Positions 1 to 11,129 are shown, counted from the stretch's first letter. The stretch is DNA of 64,000 nucleotides from Pseudovirgaria hyperparasitica (GCF_010093815.1 NW_022985557.1:620001-684000), one strand, 5' to 3'. Made by a program: numbers and translations. The notes: generated by a model not told the origin, from the sequence alone.

Positions 1-627
1 ATCTGGCATATGGTGTGAACAATTATGATTGGGGCGCTTTGGGCAAAGCTCTCGTTGTGGATGTTGGGGGCAGTAAAGGCCACTTTGCGATCGCCCTTGC
101 ACGTCGTTATGAGAACCTCCGCTTCATCGTACAGGATATGGCACATATGCTCGGTGACGGCCCTGAAGAGATCTCCGCGGATAGATTGGAATTCATGGCT
201 CATAGCCTGTTCGATCCTCAAAGCGTTCAGGCAGATGTGTTCATCTTCCGCTGGGTATTTCACAACTGGTCAGATGAGTATTGCGTCCGTATATTGAAGG
301 CACAGTTACCCTCGATGAAACCAGGCGCAAGGCTTATTCTGCTGGAGGCTATACTGCCAGAGTCAGGGACTGTGGGCTATTGGAAAGAAAGCGAGTTAAG
401 GTGATTTACACAAGGCCGTGTGCTGCTCATCGAAACTAACATGCATCCACTACAGGTCGCTGGATCTGGAAATGGCATCGACATTCAATGCTAGAGAGAG
501 GACTCTTTCGGATTGGAAGGCCCTATTCGCGCTAGCAGATCCAGGCTTTGTGCTGAGGAGTGTAGTCGAGCCTGAAGGATCCGCGATGGCTGTCCTCGAA
601 TTCTTCTGGGAGAGATCATCGGCTTGA
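1..627 (+). CDS. O-methyltransferase, fungal class, 3' part only
   Basis: This is the C-terminal part of an S-adenosylmethionine-dependent O-methyltransferase of the caffeate-OMT-like type common in fungal secondary metabolism. The gene begins upstream of the window and the reading frame is open from the first bases. Exons are <1..400 and 456..627, with donor GTGATT at 401 and acceptor CTACAG ending at 455; the join keeps the phase. SAM-binding motif I is visible as VDVGGSKGHFA and the acidic loop as VQDM. The segment FRWVFHNWSDE matches the helix before the usual active site. The tail, with NARERTLSDWKALF and a final AVLEFFWE strand, is typical of the family. The substrate cannot be told. 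No PKS, NRPS or P450 gene follows, so membership in a metabolite cluster is unsupported on this side. Confidence 0.88.
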
Positions 628-1350
628 TGCCCCGACACATGATCTGGTATCTTGCTCTAATATTGCCTCTGCAACACGTCGCAGATTCTCAAGGCAGCTG
701 TCTGCACTACGCGTGCTCTTAGTACTGTTCGTGTCCAGCATTGGAGTCACGGGAGGGGCGATGAGTGATTGCTAGACTTGATGGCGTGCAATCTATAGAC
801 CGCAGTGATGAGAAACCTAGAAGCGGGATCAGACGATGTCGGCGTAGACTTTGAAGAGAAACGAAAATCATGCATGGAGCTGAGGGAATAGTGTGTTGGC
901 AGAATAAGGTGGATAACTGGCTACAGTATATATATCACATCGGGTCTCGGGCTCGGAGATGCTTGGATCTGCGTGCTTCACAACAGTTGGGTGGCTGGAT
1001 ACTACGTTATAACATTTGTTCAAGTTGAGGTTAGAGAAAGATGCAGTGTGGCTTGTGACTTGTGGCGTGAGATCTGCGTGGCGCACCACAGCATCCACAA
1101 CAAAGGCAGCTAGGGAACTGGGCACCTCAGGCATCATCCATCCAGGGCAGCTGCCACCCACCTGGGCACCACCCTGCAGTTGCGCATTATGACGTAGCGG
1201 ACATCCAAAACAAACTCATTCAAAACAACCGGGATATTTGCAAGTCGCAATACGATATTCCAACCTCTTCATTCCCAACTGCCCCAATCTTCCCCCGTTA
1301 ACACCTTCCATCCATACAATCAACATCAACATCGTCATTGAAAGATCAAC
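628..1350. other. Intergenic, no gene seen
   Basis: This spacer holds the 3' flank of the methyltransferase and the promoter of the next gene. I see no convincing coding segment. A 97-codon minus-strand frame at 868..1161 has no recognisable domain and is treated as chance. The last 150 bases are rich in CAA/CATC, as is common in fungal 5' leaders. Confidence 0.6.
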
Positions 1351-2258
1351 ATGTCCGAGAAGGTCAAAGAAACCGCGCGCGAGGAAGTGGAGAAGCTCAG
1401 AGCACTCACTGTTGATGCCGCTCGCTCAACAGCCTATCTCTACCCACTCAAGGTAGGCAGATCGATCCTTCGTATCAAACATAACACCAACTAAGTCTCA
1501 TTCAGGGTATCGCTTATTTCTTCACCCACCGCTCATTATGGAAGCCCCTCACAGCCAAACTCGCACCCACTATGACCCTCGGCGTCGGCGTGACGACGTT
1601 CATGTTCGCCGTGACATACCTTCCTCAAGCCGCCTTTCTCGCCATATTCAACGGCCCTCTGGCTGCCCTGACAAGCATCCTCCTCGTACTTAGTGAGAGC
1701 TCGACCATATTCACTGTACTTTCTAAGAACTTCTTCATCGAAGAAGCGTTGCTAGACACATTTGACGGCACTCTTCTTACCCGTAGCCAGACAGAGCTCG
1801 TATCGCAGGGCCGCGATGTCAAGGCTGGATCTGACCCTATTGGCAAGCTCGGCAAGCTGGCCAAGAAGCCGTTTGCACGTTTTGCGCCCAAGGCCATCAT
1901 TCGGTACTTCATGTACCTGCCGCTCAACTTCATCCCTGTCATTGGCACAGCGCTATTCATCATCCTTCAGGGCCGTCGTACAGGACCGGTGGCGCACACG
2001 AGATACTTCCAGCTCAAGGGTATGAGCGCTAGCCAGAAGGATAAATATGTTGAAGATAGGAAGGCTGCATATACCAGCTTCGGTGTTGTTGCCACTCTAC
2101 TGGAGATGGTTCCATTCGCGGGGATTTTCTTCTCGTTCACGAACACTGTTGGAGCCGCGCTTTGGGCAGCTGATCTGGAACAAAGGTCGAACACTGCACC
2201 GAGTTTGAGAGCGCAAGCTGCGGCTGCTGAGGGACAAAGCACTGGTGTGCAGCGCTGA
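1351..2258 (+). CDS. EI24-domain-like integral membrane protein (Rrt8/Lds type)
   Basis: Two exons, 1351..1452 and 1506..2258, encode 284 residues. The start ATG follows AAAGATCAAC. The intron has donor GTAGGC and acceptor TTCAG, and the join reads YPLK then GIAYF. Four hydrophobic blocks are visible: TLGVGVTTFMFAVTYL, the LAALTSILLVLSESS region, NFIPVIGTALFIILQ, and a last block around EMVPFAGIFFSFTNTVGAAL. The stretch FIPVIGTALFIILQGRRTGP followed by HTRYFQLKGMS resembles fungal EI24/outer-spore-wall Rrt8-Lds proteins, which are lipid-droplet or ER membrane proteins. The short charged N-terminus and Ala/Gln-rich C-terminus are probably cytosolic. The family call rests on recalled sequence, not a search, and the role in this fungus is unknown. 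Confidence 0.78.
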
Positions 2259-2986
2259 GCCTGGGATTATGACACGCGTACTTTCAGGGTTTCACCTTAG
2301 GTGCAGCATCAAGAGTAGTATTGATCCGGCAGGATGATAAGGAGCATTTGCGCGTGAGACAAGGTTCGTGATTCTGGGCAAGCATGGATTGTAAGCATGC
2401 GTGCAGACTGGGTTACTATTAACGGTAAAGACATTTAAAGAGTGCGGAACTGTCAGACTTCGAGCAGAGGGGCGGAAGAAGCATGTAGATTGGTTACTGC
2501 TAAGAGCAGACTACATACACACGTCGCAACAATACTACTCATTGCACGGACAAGTCACGAGGTCTACCTTTGTCGTCGGATTGACAGGGAGCACAAGTAA
2601 TTAGGATTCATTAGTGAAGTTGAAAAAGTGACGAGCATGTCACTATGGATCCATCCGTCGATTAGCCAATGGATATTTGACAGGGAGTGCACCATCTTTA
2701 GGCCAAGTGGGTCAATACACTATAGGAGACACCTCCTTTGGAAATACCGGCTGTTGAGTGTGTATTCGACTGAAAACAGGATGCATTGGTGACTTCGTTC
2801 ATTCCTCATAGTTGAGGTGAACTAAGCTCTTGTAGGTTTAGCGAACTGTATGGATAGGCTTACCAGGTAGATCTGTGAGACAACCTAGTGTTCATATAAT
2901 GATTCTACAGCTAACCCATACTGGTCGCCAGCAGTATCATCACCTTTAGTATTTGTATTCGTATTATATGAGTACTAGTGCTGACA
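2259..2986. other. Intergenic, no gene seen
   Basis: No supported gene. A 67-codon frame at 2401..2604 lacks domain features. The spacer is moderately AT-rich and should contain the promoter of the oxidoreductase gene that follows. Confidence 0.55.
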
Positions 2987-3910
2987 ATGAAGTCAGTCTT
3001 GGTATCTTCGTTCGACGAACCTCCCAGGATTGCCAATGTCGTCGAACCTGGCCAGCCCCACGATGCCTCAACGACACAAGTCCATGTTCTCGCAAGCGGC
3101 GTTCACAACGTCGTCCGGTCTCGCGCGGCTGGCAGACACTATAGCGCCACTGCTGCTCATCTTCCTCTGAATCCTGGCGTAGACGGCGTTGGACGAACCT
3201 CTGCCGGCAAGGTTGTGTACTTCTCGACCATGCCCAACGGTTCGTTCTCAGAGATTATAAATCTACCAACTCATTCTCTGGTCGAGCTGAACCCATCCGC
3301 TGATCCGGTTCATGTCGCTGCATATGTCAACCCTACCATGAGCAGCTGGATGGCCCTTCAGAGACGAACAGTCAATCTTCCGGAGAAATTTAAAGTGCTC
3401 ATCATGGGCGTGACCAGTGCGAGTGGCCGGATCGCCGTAGATGTTTCTCGAAGGCTTGGTGCAGGCAATGTCATAGGAGTTGCACGTAATGCAAGTGCAA
3501 TGCAAGGACTCGGCCTCGACGATACGATCGTGTTGAAGGAAAACATTGACGAGATCGATTTCTCCCCTGCTAATGGAGCAGATGTAGTGCTCGACTACCT
3601 CTACGGCAAGCCGACTCAGCATTTGTTTAGGACCTTGCAATCAGACAAGGAGATACAGTGGGTGCATATTGGCTCTTTGGCCGGAAAGGCACTGGAGGTG
3701 CCGGCGTCCGAGTTGCGATCTAAGAATCTGACACTGAGAGGCGCCGGGCGTGGGTCGTGGTCGATAGCGGAAATGAAAAAGGAGCTGCCCGATATCGTGA
3801 AGTTTGTGGCGGAGGATCTTGGGAAGCGGGATATCAGGGTTGAGAAATTTGATGATGTTTCTGTCATTTGGAACCAGGCTGTGACAGAGCGCTTGGTTCT
3901 AGTACCATGA
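2987..3910 (+). CDS. Zinc-independent MDR oxidoreductase (quinone-reductase-like)
   Basis: This single exon encodes 307 residues of the medium-chain dehydrogenase/reductase superfamily. I start at the ATG at 2987 (MKSVLVSSFDEPPR), which gives the usual first beta strand; an ATG three codons upstream is in frame. The N-terminal GroES-like part runs to about residue 120. The Rossmann segment VLIMGVTSASGRIAVDVSRR followed by GAGNVIGVAR binds the nicotinamide cofactor. The Cys/His ligands of zinc alcohol dehydrogenases are absent, which points to the quinone oxidoreductase or enoyl-reductase side of the family. Similar fungal proteins are short MDR enzymes of unknown substrate. No intron is evident, and the neighbours do not suggest a pathway. 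Confidence 0.85.
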   Translation: MKSVLVSSFDEPPRIANVVEPGQPHDASTTQVHVLASGVHNVVRSRAAGRHYSATAAHLPLNPGVDGVGRTSAGKVVYFSTMPNGSFSEIINLPTHSLVELNPSADPVHVAAYVNPTMSSWMALQRRTVNLPEKFKVLIMGVTSASGRIAVDVSRRLGAGNVIGVARNASAMQGLGLDDTIVLKENIDEIDFSPANGADVVLDYLYGKPTQHLFRTLQSDKEIQWVHIGSLAGKALEVPASELRSKNLTLRGAGRGSWSIAEMKKELPDIVKFVAEDLGKRDIRVEKFDDVSVIWNQAVTERLVLVP

Positions 3911-4236
3911 ATCATTGTAGATAGTGCGTTTACATGGAATTCCATAAACGTTGGAACGCCATATGCTTGAGCAACAGTTACAAGAGAATGTTTCATATAA
4001 TAGTGTGCCGTATATCGTGTGTGAGTCAATCGATAATCATTCGAAGCTGTCGCGCGGCATTATCTATGATAGACATGATTTCCATTGAGTAAACAGTCTA
4101 ATAGGGACTAGGGTGAGTGAAAAATATGCTAACCCATTATACACTAGCGCCTCGCCATAGCTGTTCAAGATCTCGAAACCTATCTCGCGACCAGCAACTC
4201 TTGCGACATCATCAATATTCGCGTTCGTCGCCCAGA
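3911..4236. other. Spacer and 5' leader of SF3a1 gene
   Basis: A short spacer between two same-strand genes. The frame of the next gene is open upstream of its chosen ATG from 4117, but the extra 40 residues look unlike SF3a1 and are taken as untranslated leader. Confidence 0.5.
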
Positions 4237-5898
4237 ATGGCGCCTCCAACTATGACATCTCTGGATGACGTGAGCAAGCCTCCACCTGGTGTTGTACAGC
4301 CGCCAAAGGAGATTCGAAGCATTATCGAGCGGACGGCGGGATACACTGCGCGCAACGGAGCGGCATTCGAAGAAAGGATACGCGCGAAGGAATCTGCCAA
4401 CGCCAAGTTTTCGTTCCTCAACGAGGTCGACGAATACCACTCATACTACCAATGGCGATTGTCTGAGATCAAGCAAGGGCGCGGAACAGACGTAGCTGCT
4501 GGACGAGTTGGTGAAAATGGTACAGGTCCCAAGGGCCCGGAGAAGCCAAAAGGCCCTCCAGAGCCACCCGAGTTTCAATTCTCGGCACGTATGCCAACGA
4601 TAAGCGCACAGGATCTCGAAGTACTGCGGCTGACTGCTTTGTTCGTCGCGAAGAACGGCAGGTCATGGATGACTGCGCTCTCTCAGCGCGAGTCTGGCAA
4701 CTACCAGTTCGACTTCTTACGACCGAACCACAGTTTCTACCAATACTTTAGTCGTTTAGTTGATCAGTATAGCGACCTCATATACCAGAGCTCAGCAGAT
4801 GGTGGAAGGAAGGAGAAAGCACGAATACAGCAGCTCAAACTTAACCAGACCGACCGACATCAGATTCTTGACCGAGCGAAGAACCGCGCCGCGTACCAGA
4901 AATACGTAGAGACACAGAAGGCCAAGAAAGAGGAGGAGGAAGAGAAAGAGAAAGTTGCATATGCACAGATTGACTGGCATGACTTTGCAGTTGTGGAAGA
5001 GGTGCTCTTTACCGATGCAGATGAAAGTGCCGAGTTACCCCCACCGACCTCCATGAATGATTTGCAATCAGCTTCATTGGAACAGAAAGCGTCGATGACA
5101 TTGCAGCCTGCAAACATGCGTATCGAGGAAGCTATGCCCACCGACGACATGTTCCAATACCCGGCACCTCCAGTTCAGGCACCTATGCAGCCACCAGCAC
5201 CATATGGCATACCTGGTATGCAACCGACACCTATGACTGGCATACAGCCATCACCCATGCCTATGCATGCGCCTCAGATTCCCGTGGGCTACAACAGCAT
5301 TCAACAACCACCCGAAGAAGATGAGGAGGAGCGCCGCATTCGTGAGCGAGTAGAGAATCGGGAGCGTGCCCAGCAAGCACAAGCCTCCGCAAGGGGTCAA
5401 GGACAAGGACAGATCAAGGTCCGAACAGACTACGTCCCAGCATTCCAACAGAAGAAGGAACAAACTGCCAAGTCGATGTGCCCGGTCTGCAAACAACTCG
5501 TTGCGAACAATGAGTTCGATGAACACGTGCGAAGTAAGATCATCATCCCACCATTTGTTGTATACACACTAACAGTTTCACTAGTTGAAATGCTTGATCC
5601 ATACTGGCGCGAACAGAAAGCCAAAGCCGAATCACGCTACTCCACCACCAATCTCAATACCTCTGACGTCGCCAACAACCTCAAGCGGCTTGCCAGCCAA
5701 CGTAGTGATCTCTTTGATCCTGTCACCGGGCAGCAATACTCAGAAGAAGAGCAGGCGAAGCGAAGGAAGCAAGCGACATTCCAATATGACGGTACTCCCG
5801 AGACCAGAGACGCAATGCGAAATCAGAGCGTTACTCAGAGCATGAAGGTGGAGGAGCAGCTGAAGCAGTTGAATGCAAAATATAAGCAATCAGGATGA
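4237..5898 (+). CDS. SF3A1: Splicing factor 3A subunit 1 (SURP-domain protein, Prp21 homologue)
   Basis: This encodes the SF3a120/Prp21-like subunit of the U2 snRNP SF3a complex, a nuclear factor for prespliceosome assembly. Exons are 4237..5533 and 5585..5898. The 51-nt intron (GTAAGA to CACTAG) is a multiple of three and stop-free, so it would go unnoticed in a simple reading frame; removing it gives the expected EHVRIEMLDPYWREQK. The product is 536 residues. SURP1 lies near residues 25-75 (IRSIIERTAGYTARNG, then FSFLNEVDEYHSYYQWRL). SURP2 is near 125-175 (LTALFVAKNGRSWMTAL, then FDFLRPNHSFYQYF). A PRP21 middle region, a Pro/Met-rich linker and a CPVC segment follow. The C-terminal ubiquitin-like domain of animal SF3A1 is missing, which I believe is normal in fungi. 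Confidence 0.95.
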   Translation: MAPPTMTSLDDVSKPPPGVVQPPKEIRSIIERTAGYTARNGAAFEERIRAKESANAKFSFLNEVDEYHSYYQWRLSEIKQGRGTDVAAGRVGENGTGPKGPEKPKGPPEPPEFQFSARMPTISAQDLEVLRLTALFVAKNGRSWMTALSQRESGNYQFDFLRPNHSFYQYFSRLVDQYSDLIYQSSADGGRKEKARIQQLKLNQTDRHQILDRAKNRAAYQKYVETQKAKKEEEEEKEKVAYAQIDWHDFAVVEEVLFTDADESAELPPPTSMNDLQSASLEQKASMTLQPANMRIEEAMPTDDMFQYPAPPVQAPMQPPAPYGIPGMQPTPMTGIQPSPMPMHAPQIPVGYNSIQQPPEEDEEERRIRERVENRERAQQAQASARGQGQGQIKVRTDYVPAFQQKKEQTAKSMCPVCKQLVANNEFDEHVRSKIIIPPFVVYTLTVSLVEMLDPYWREQKAKAESRYSTTNLNTSDVANNLKRLASQRSDLFDPVTGQQYSEEEQAKRRKQATFQYDGTPETRDAMRNQSVTQSMKVEEQLKQLNAKYKQSG

Positions 5899-6513
5899 GG
5901 TGTGTCGCAGCGAATTACGTGCATTGGGCGGCGTTTGAGGGAGCTATGATTTGAAGAAGACTCGTATCTACCTGAGTGTAAATTTATTTGGCATCTACTG
6001 ACACATACAAACCTTTAGGCACTCGCGTCTTGTCTCAGGCAGGAAAGGGTGGAATAGGATAGGTCTAGGCTGATTATTGCCTGGATGGAAGTGACTGCGA
6101 CGGATGAGCCGGTCTTGTGAAGGGGAATGTACTACTATCATGGCAATCAATATTGAGCTTGCCTACGCAAAGTGTGTAGTAGTAATATCTTATCGTGGCT
6201 AAAAGACTGAGGTCGTCACCTGTTGACATAGCCGTCACGCTAAGAATACGTAAATCAAGCACAAAAGGATCACAAACCAGCATATAAATCACTCTCAGAA
6301 ATCTTCGTGATTGCAAAACATATTGTTGGAAGAAACATTGGATCGTGATGAGTTTTCCGCATCTCAACGTCATCCCGCTCGCATCCCGGAAGGTGTAGTG
6401 CCCCGGAGCGAACGCCATCTCCGCCGGCCGAAACATTTCAAACTTTCGTCTCCAGTTAGCTCTCTCACCTGCCCAACGCCACGCCACCCCATGCACGACA
6501 CATCGATTCCGCA
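5899..6513. other. Intergenic between SF3a1 and ISD11 genes
   Basis: No gene is supported. A 313-codon minus-strand frame (6074..7015) runs through here but lies antisense to the ISD11 exons and has no domain. The spacer contains the SF3a1 3' end and the ISD11 promoter. Confidence 0.55.
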
Positions 6514-7277
6514 ATGTCAATAACAGCAGCAGCTGCGAAAGGCGATACGGGGTTCCAGGTTCGATCGCTGGTAAGTACATCCCATCTACGTGGTCCCCTA
6601 GTCTACCACGTTCGGTTTCCGCATGCCTCTGCCTGTAGCAGGAGCGCAACGAACCCTTCGGTGCAGGAACCAGACTTGTCACGGCAGGACATTGAAGAGA
6701 GGGAGAGAGAGAGAGAGAGAGGAGATGACGTTGGGAAAGTGGATAGAGAGAAATGCTAAAATGGAGTGACGCAGTACCGTAGCCTCCTCCGACAATCGCG
6801 CGAATTCGCGCTGTACAACTACCGCGAATACGCACACCGACGGACGAGAGATGCGTTCCGGGAGCATCAGGGCGAGACGGAGGAGAGGGCTGTGCAAGAG
6901 CTTGTGCAGAAGGGCTTGAAAGAGTTGCAGATGATGAAGGTATGTGGCTTCTCTGGAACAGCAGTTGGGTTTTTGCGATGCGGCTGCAATGAGGGATTAA
7001 CCGACACTGTGGCAAAGAGGTGGGACGTGAGGAGCGGCTAAGAAGATAGCACGATTGAGGAATATGAAAAGGGAATACCTGCTGATTCCGGGAACAGAGA
7101 CAAACAGTCGTCAGCCAGTTCTATCAACTCGACAAACTAGTCGTTGAAGGCGGGAAGACGGGGAAGCAGACTGGGAAGAGCGGAGGCATAGTGCGACAAA
7201 AGGACCAAGGGTGAGTGATCATTGCACTCCTATGGCGGATTGAGTTTCTGAGCTGATGGCATTACAGATGGGATTAG
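6514..7277 (+). CDS. ISD11: ISD11/LYRM4-type LYR-motif Fe-S biogenesis protein
   Basis: Four exons, 6514..6570, 6775..6939, 7098..7210 and 7268..7277, encode 114 residues. The LYR-family protein Isd11 stabilises the mitochondrial cysteine desulfurase Nfs1 and binds acyl carrier protein. The first splice creates the signature LYRSLLRQS. It is followed by [19 protein letters not shown] and a basic C-terminal helix with [12 protein letters not shown], all closely matching Isd11/LYRM4. Introns are 204, 157 and 57 nt. The last exon is only ten bases and adds a codon remainder, Trp, Asp and stop. The first intron contains a (GA)n run at about 6700-6720. Phases agree at every junction. No long mitochondrial presequence is visible, as usual for this family. 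Confidence 0.9.
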
Positions 7278-8493
7278 ATTGAATGTCCAGGGCAGTCGCG
7301 ATCTTGTATAAAATATCATCATCTCCCACCCAACGTGCAAAACACAGTACCTGTACCATTAAAAAGACAGACGGACAGCGTCATGAAAAATGTTTCTTGC
7401 CTATCGTGTCCATTTGGGCTTCAAGGCTGCATTACTCACGATCCATAAAGAGCATATTTTACATCTGCTCGAAATCTCTTGTCCTCTCCATCATCCAAAC
7501 GCTTCTCACTTCACCGCCAACACCACTGAATGCTGATATCAGCTAGACTCACGCCTCTCCCATGCTTCTGACAAACCCTCACAGTTCAGCTGCATGCACT
7601 AACTACACCACTTCCTCAAACCAAGCCACCACCGCAACAACATTCCCATCCGCCACCACTATCAACATCAGCTGCACCACCAGAATCAAGAACGAACTAT
7701 GACTAACCGGTATCTCATCCAACATCCACCCATGCACCTTCACTCTATCCTAAACCTCGTGATTCCCCCTAATGAGTAAAGAAAACCAACTCAGCATTCC
7801 CACTGCCGTAATAAAAAAATGCCAAAGCTCTCACTTGCTCCCCCCAGTCGAGCCGCATCTTCATCGTAGCCAGCGATTCCCCTGCTAGAGAGAGAAATGA
7901 TCACCAAACGCGACTTCTCCATCTATTCCGTGAATTTATAGCATTGTCATCTATCGTCAAGGGGATATGTCGCGATATCGCCAGACTCTGAGGCACGAAG
8001 GAAACAGTTTCACGCAGCTAGCGGGTTTATCAGTTTTGAATAATTGATCATTCTCACGAGGGTTGGGATTCGCTGATATTTATGGCTTCATCGGACAGTT
8101 GCGAGCCACAGGATGCTTCAGTGTTGAAAGAAAGGCACAACCTGCCCAGGTGATGAGGCTAGAAGTGCGGGTCCTTGTAAACGGTCGTTGATTCCTCTCG
8201 TAGCTAAGCCATCATGCACAGATTACATCGACTCGGAGAAACAACGATAGTATTAGTACTGCAAACAATGTACACATCTATAGACGTCGGTCTGAACGAC
8301 ACTCCCGCATGAGGGAACTTCCATACATGTTCAAAGCGTCAGAGCAATCGGGAAGACAGTTACCACAGTACAAGATCTAATTAAGCAGTGTGTCCTCCAA
8401 AAGTATGAACCATCAATGAGTGTTTTCCAAATCTGAATGCACTACCAACAAACGTCTGAGCGTTCGTCCTGATGACCAGAGACTTCGACAAAG
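7278..8493. other. 1.2 kb intergenic, no gene seen
   Basis: No coding frame with recognisable features was found. The first third on the plus strand is rich in C/A and ACC/ATC. An 87-codon frame at 7283..7546 looks like chance. The rest is unique mixed sequence without tandem repeats that I could see. Confidence 0.5.
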
Positions 8494-9401
8494 TCACTCC
8501 GGTGATTGAGTACGTGGTACAAAAGTGGACTTTCCCACCGGTTTTACCGGCTTAGACTCAGGCTCATCGAAAAAGTCCTGACTGGGGCGTGGTAGCTCAT
8601 CACTGTGTCGGCGAGGTGGCCGTGACGCGTTGGAAGTCGAAGGAGTCACAGGATCCATTGGGGAAACCGGGGAACCAGAATTGGTGTTTGTCGTATCAGT
8701 GTGGGTCCACTGGTCATCATTTGAACTCGAGCCGACATCTGGAGATGGAAAGCTGCCCGGCGAGGTAGCTAGTGATTCCCTCCTCGAATTTGGATTACTG
8801 ATGCTAAGGTGTGACGAGTGCCTCCGATACTCTTGACTGACTGACCCTAAAATCAACTGTGAGCATGGACCCAACTTACTGTAGAAGCTAAGAGGATATG
8901 GCAAGGTGCTAACGCTCATGGGAGTGACATACGCAATAGATCTTCTCCTGACATTGGAGTCTCACTGGGGCCAGCTTCTGTGGTGTCTGTGGTGGAACGC
9001 TGCACGTCAGGTTCCTGCAGGTCTCCCTCTTCTTGAGACTGGGTGGTATTTTGGCCCGCGGTATCAGCTGAATCCTCGTGCGTTTGACTCAGATGTTCTT
9101 CCTCGGCCACTTCTGGACTGGGAGGAGTCACCGGAGGAATTGCAGTGTTAGCGGCAGTATTGCGAGCTGTTTCCCGGTCTAAGGCCGTGTTGAGGTCAGG
9201 AGTACTCGGCTCCATTTCAAATCTGATAGGTGGATTGATTTTTTTCTTGATCCCGTTGACAGATATTGACCACCACTTGCGTATTCCTTTTGGGATCAAT
9301 TTCTTGAAGGGAAATCGCCTCTTTATCGGAGGAACATCCTCTCTCTGAAGAGGGACCATGTCATCCAGCTCTTCGGTATGAACGGTGCCGTTGGTAGTCA
9401 T
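8494..9401 (-). CDS. Unknown disordered Ser/Pro-rich protein
   Basis: Two exons on the minus strand, 8933..9401 then 8494..8846, encode 273 residues. The start is the ATG at 9401 (MTTNGTVHTEELDDMVPLQ). The 86-nt intron has donor GTATGT and acceptor TTTTAG, and the join gives LLRSVSQEYRRHSS. The N-terminal third carries a basic segment (PPIKRRFPFKKLIPKGIRKW). The rest is acidic to Ser/Thr/Pro-rich with several SP sites (PSPEV, SPGSFPSPD, SGSPVSPMDP) and is probably disordered. I see no enzyme motif, membrane segment or signal peptide. The clean splice and stable frame argue for a real gene, but I do not recognise a family. Confidence 0.65.
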
Positions 9402-10742
9402 CTTGAAGAATGAGTGGAAAGAGTTAAGATATACTCTGGTAAACGATAAGTGTGGTGTGTTGGTAGTGTAGTGTGCCTTGTAAAGGTTATGCTGGGTAAG
9501 TGATAGTAAGAAGAGATGATTGTAGCGAGCTTGAAGAAGGCCTGGCACCTTTGAAGGACCGGCGTGTTTACCATGAATATAAGAAGGATTGATGATCTTC
9601 CGTGGAAGTCACGTCCACAACCCAAGAACACGCTCCTGCCCTCATGAGACCATCGCTGACGAAGTAGTTGAGGAACCTACCTCAGCTAGTCAATCGATCT
9701 CTATCTATGAGTGGCAGACCTATCATCGATATGCGAGGGCATCTGCATAGGATGTCATTCTACGGCATCAGCATCGACTGCTTTCAATGACCTCTTGTTT
9801 CGATTTCGACCCGAGTCACAACTCCGTTGGCTTATAGCTCATACTAGGCCTGAAACCGACCGCTGCCATTTTCAAAGGGGTAGAATCCACATACTGCCGC
9901 CCATAGTACCAGCCACAGAGTACAAAACACCGAAGCTGGGAGTATCTTGATTGAGGTAGCGGGAACGTATCTACCGGTGTCTATGAATTTAATACAATAG
10001 GCGTAATATGTGGTACATGTCTGGCATTGAAATCCATGAAGGCCAATATGTCGTCGGCTCGCAATCAGAGCCTTTATTTCATGTCCACTTTGGCAGTTGC
10101 GTCTCAAGATCTCGGCGAATTCAACGGACAGGAGAGACACGGACGAAAAATGTTGACTAGACGAGCAAGAAGAGACCACAAGGGTCAAGGCAAATTAACA
10201 GAATTAGTACATGTGACTTTGATCGATTGGCGCAAATACTGGCCTTGTGAGATACCGGGCGTGACAAGCAAGGAACGGTTTCATGGTTATGGTTTATCAA
10301 GAAGTCTATACTCAATTGCTTAAACGCGGCGGAGGAGAAGAAGCCAAGGATACGCGGGTTTTGCGGGTGTGAAGGACTGGCTGAGGCTGATGCACAAGAA
10401 ACCGGGGTTCGTCGATCCGGATCCTCCTAGCCTTGTTTGGTATCAAAATTGGGGTTGGCGTTAGGGGTTTGATGCGGAGGACGAAGTAATGGTGCGCCAC
10501 AAATTCCTTCGGTCTTTGGACTCCAGATGGATAAGGGAGTCTTGATGTTGGTGAGTCAATTCTGTAGTCAGAGCTTGGTCTCTTATAGGATGTATAAATA
10601 TCAATGGCGCTGCGAGAGGTGCATCAGTCTTGATTCCCTTCACAGCTTCAAACCTCCTGACCACACTATAACGAATTTCAAATACTTCCGAGCATCCAAT
10701 CAAACTCGCTTTAAATCTTCCTCCACACAACAGCCAACAGAC
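9402..10742. other. 1.3 kb intergenic, no gene seen
   Basis: This spacer separates the divergent genes at 9401 and 10743 and should hold both promoters. Frames of 79-129 codons occur on both strands without domain features. A TATA-like site is listed separately near 10593. Confidence 0.5.
10593..10600 (+). promoter_or_regulatory. TATA-like box of the DUF4267-like gene
   Basis: The sequence TATAAATA lies 150 bases before the ATG at 10743, in a region that otherwise looks like a pyrimidine- and CAA-rich fungal leader. The call rests on motif and position only. Confidence 0.4.
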
Positions 10743-11129
10743 ATGTCGTCCTCGGCTTTCTCGTATGCGACCATCGCCGCCAGTCTCTCTGGAGCAATCA
10801 CGGTAGCCTTCGGCATCAATGCTATCCTCCGTCCTGAGAGCGGCCTGCAACCCTTCGAATTGGCCTATCCAGCTCTGCCTGCTGATCGGAAAGTCGTTGA
10901 CGCTTTGATGGTCATCTATGGAGTAAGAGATGTTCTCTTAGGTGCCGGCGTCTGGGTCGCCGCAGCATTCGCTAACCGAAAGACTGTGGGCTGGTATACA
11001 CTCCTTATCGGAATCATGGCCTTCACCGATGGACTCGTCTGCAAATATATGGTTGGGCAAGGGGAATGGAACCATTGGGGCTATACGCCGATGGTACTCG
11101 GTCTTGGGATCTATATGTCATTCTTCTAG
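10743..11129 (+). CDS. Small four-helix membrane protein, DUF4267-like
   Basis: This intronless gene encodes 128 residues. The start at 10743 (MSSSAFSYATIAASLSGAI) is preferred over in-frame ATGs upstream because the leader before it is Ser/Thr-rich and not protein-like. Four hydrophobic helices are evident: near residues 8-28; at LMVIYGVRDVLLGAGVWVAA; at VGWYTLLIGIMAFTDGLVCK; and in the C-terminal MVLGLGIYMSFF. The GVRD motif after helix two and the HWGY segment before the last helix fit the fungal DUF4267 family of small integral membrane proteins. Function is unknown. Length and topology match the family as I recall it. Confidence 0.82.
   Translation: MSSSAFSYATIAASLSGAITVAFGINAILRPESGLQPFELAYPALPADRKVVDALMVIYGVRDVLLGAGVWVAAAFANRKTVGWYTLLIGIMAFTDGLVCKYMVGQGEWNHWGYTPMVLGLGIYMSFF

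Noticed and set aside
1-3910. Edge of a secondary-metabolite cluster (O-methyltransferase plus MDR reductase)
   Set aside because: There is no core synthase, regulator or transporter in the window, and core splicing and Fe-S genes follow at once. What lies to the left cannot be seen.
4113-4147. Leader intron (GTGAGT to ACACTAG) before SF3a1
   Set aside because: At 35 nt it would be shorter than any intron supported elsewhere in the window.
6074-7015. 313-codon minus-strand frame
   Set aside because: It lies antisense to the ISD11 exons, is low-complexity Leu/Ser/Pro-rich, and contains a (CT)n-derived stretch. ISD11 explains the region.
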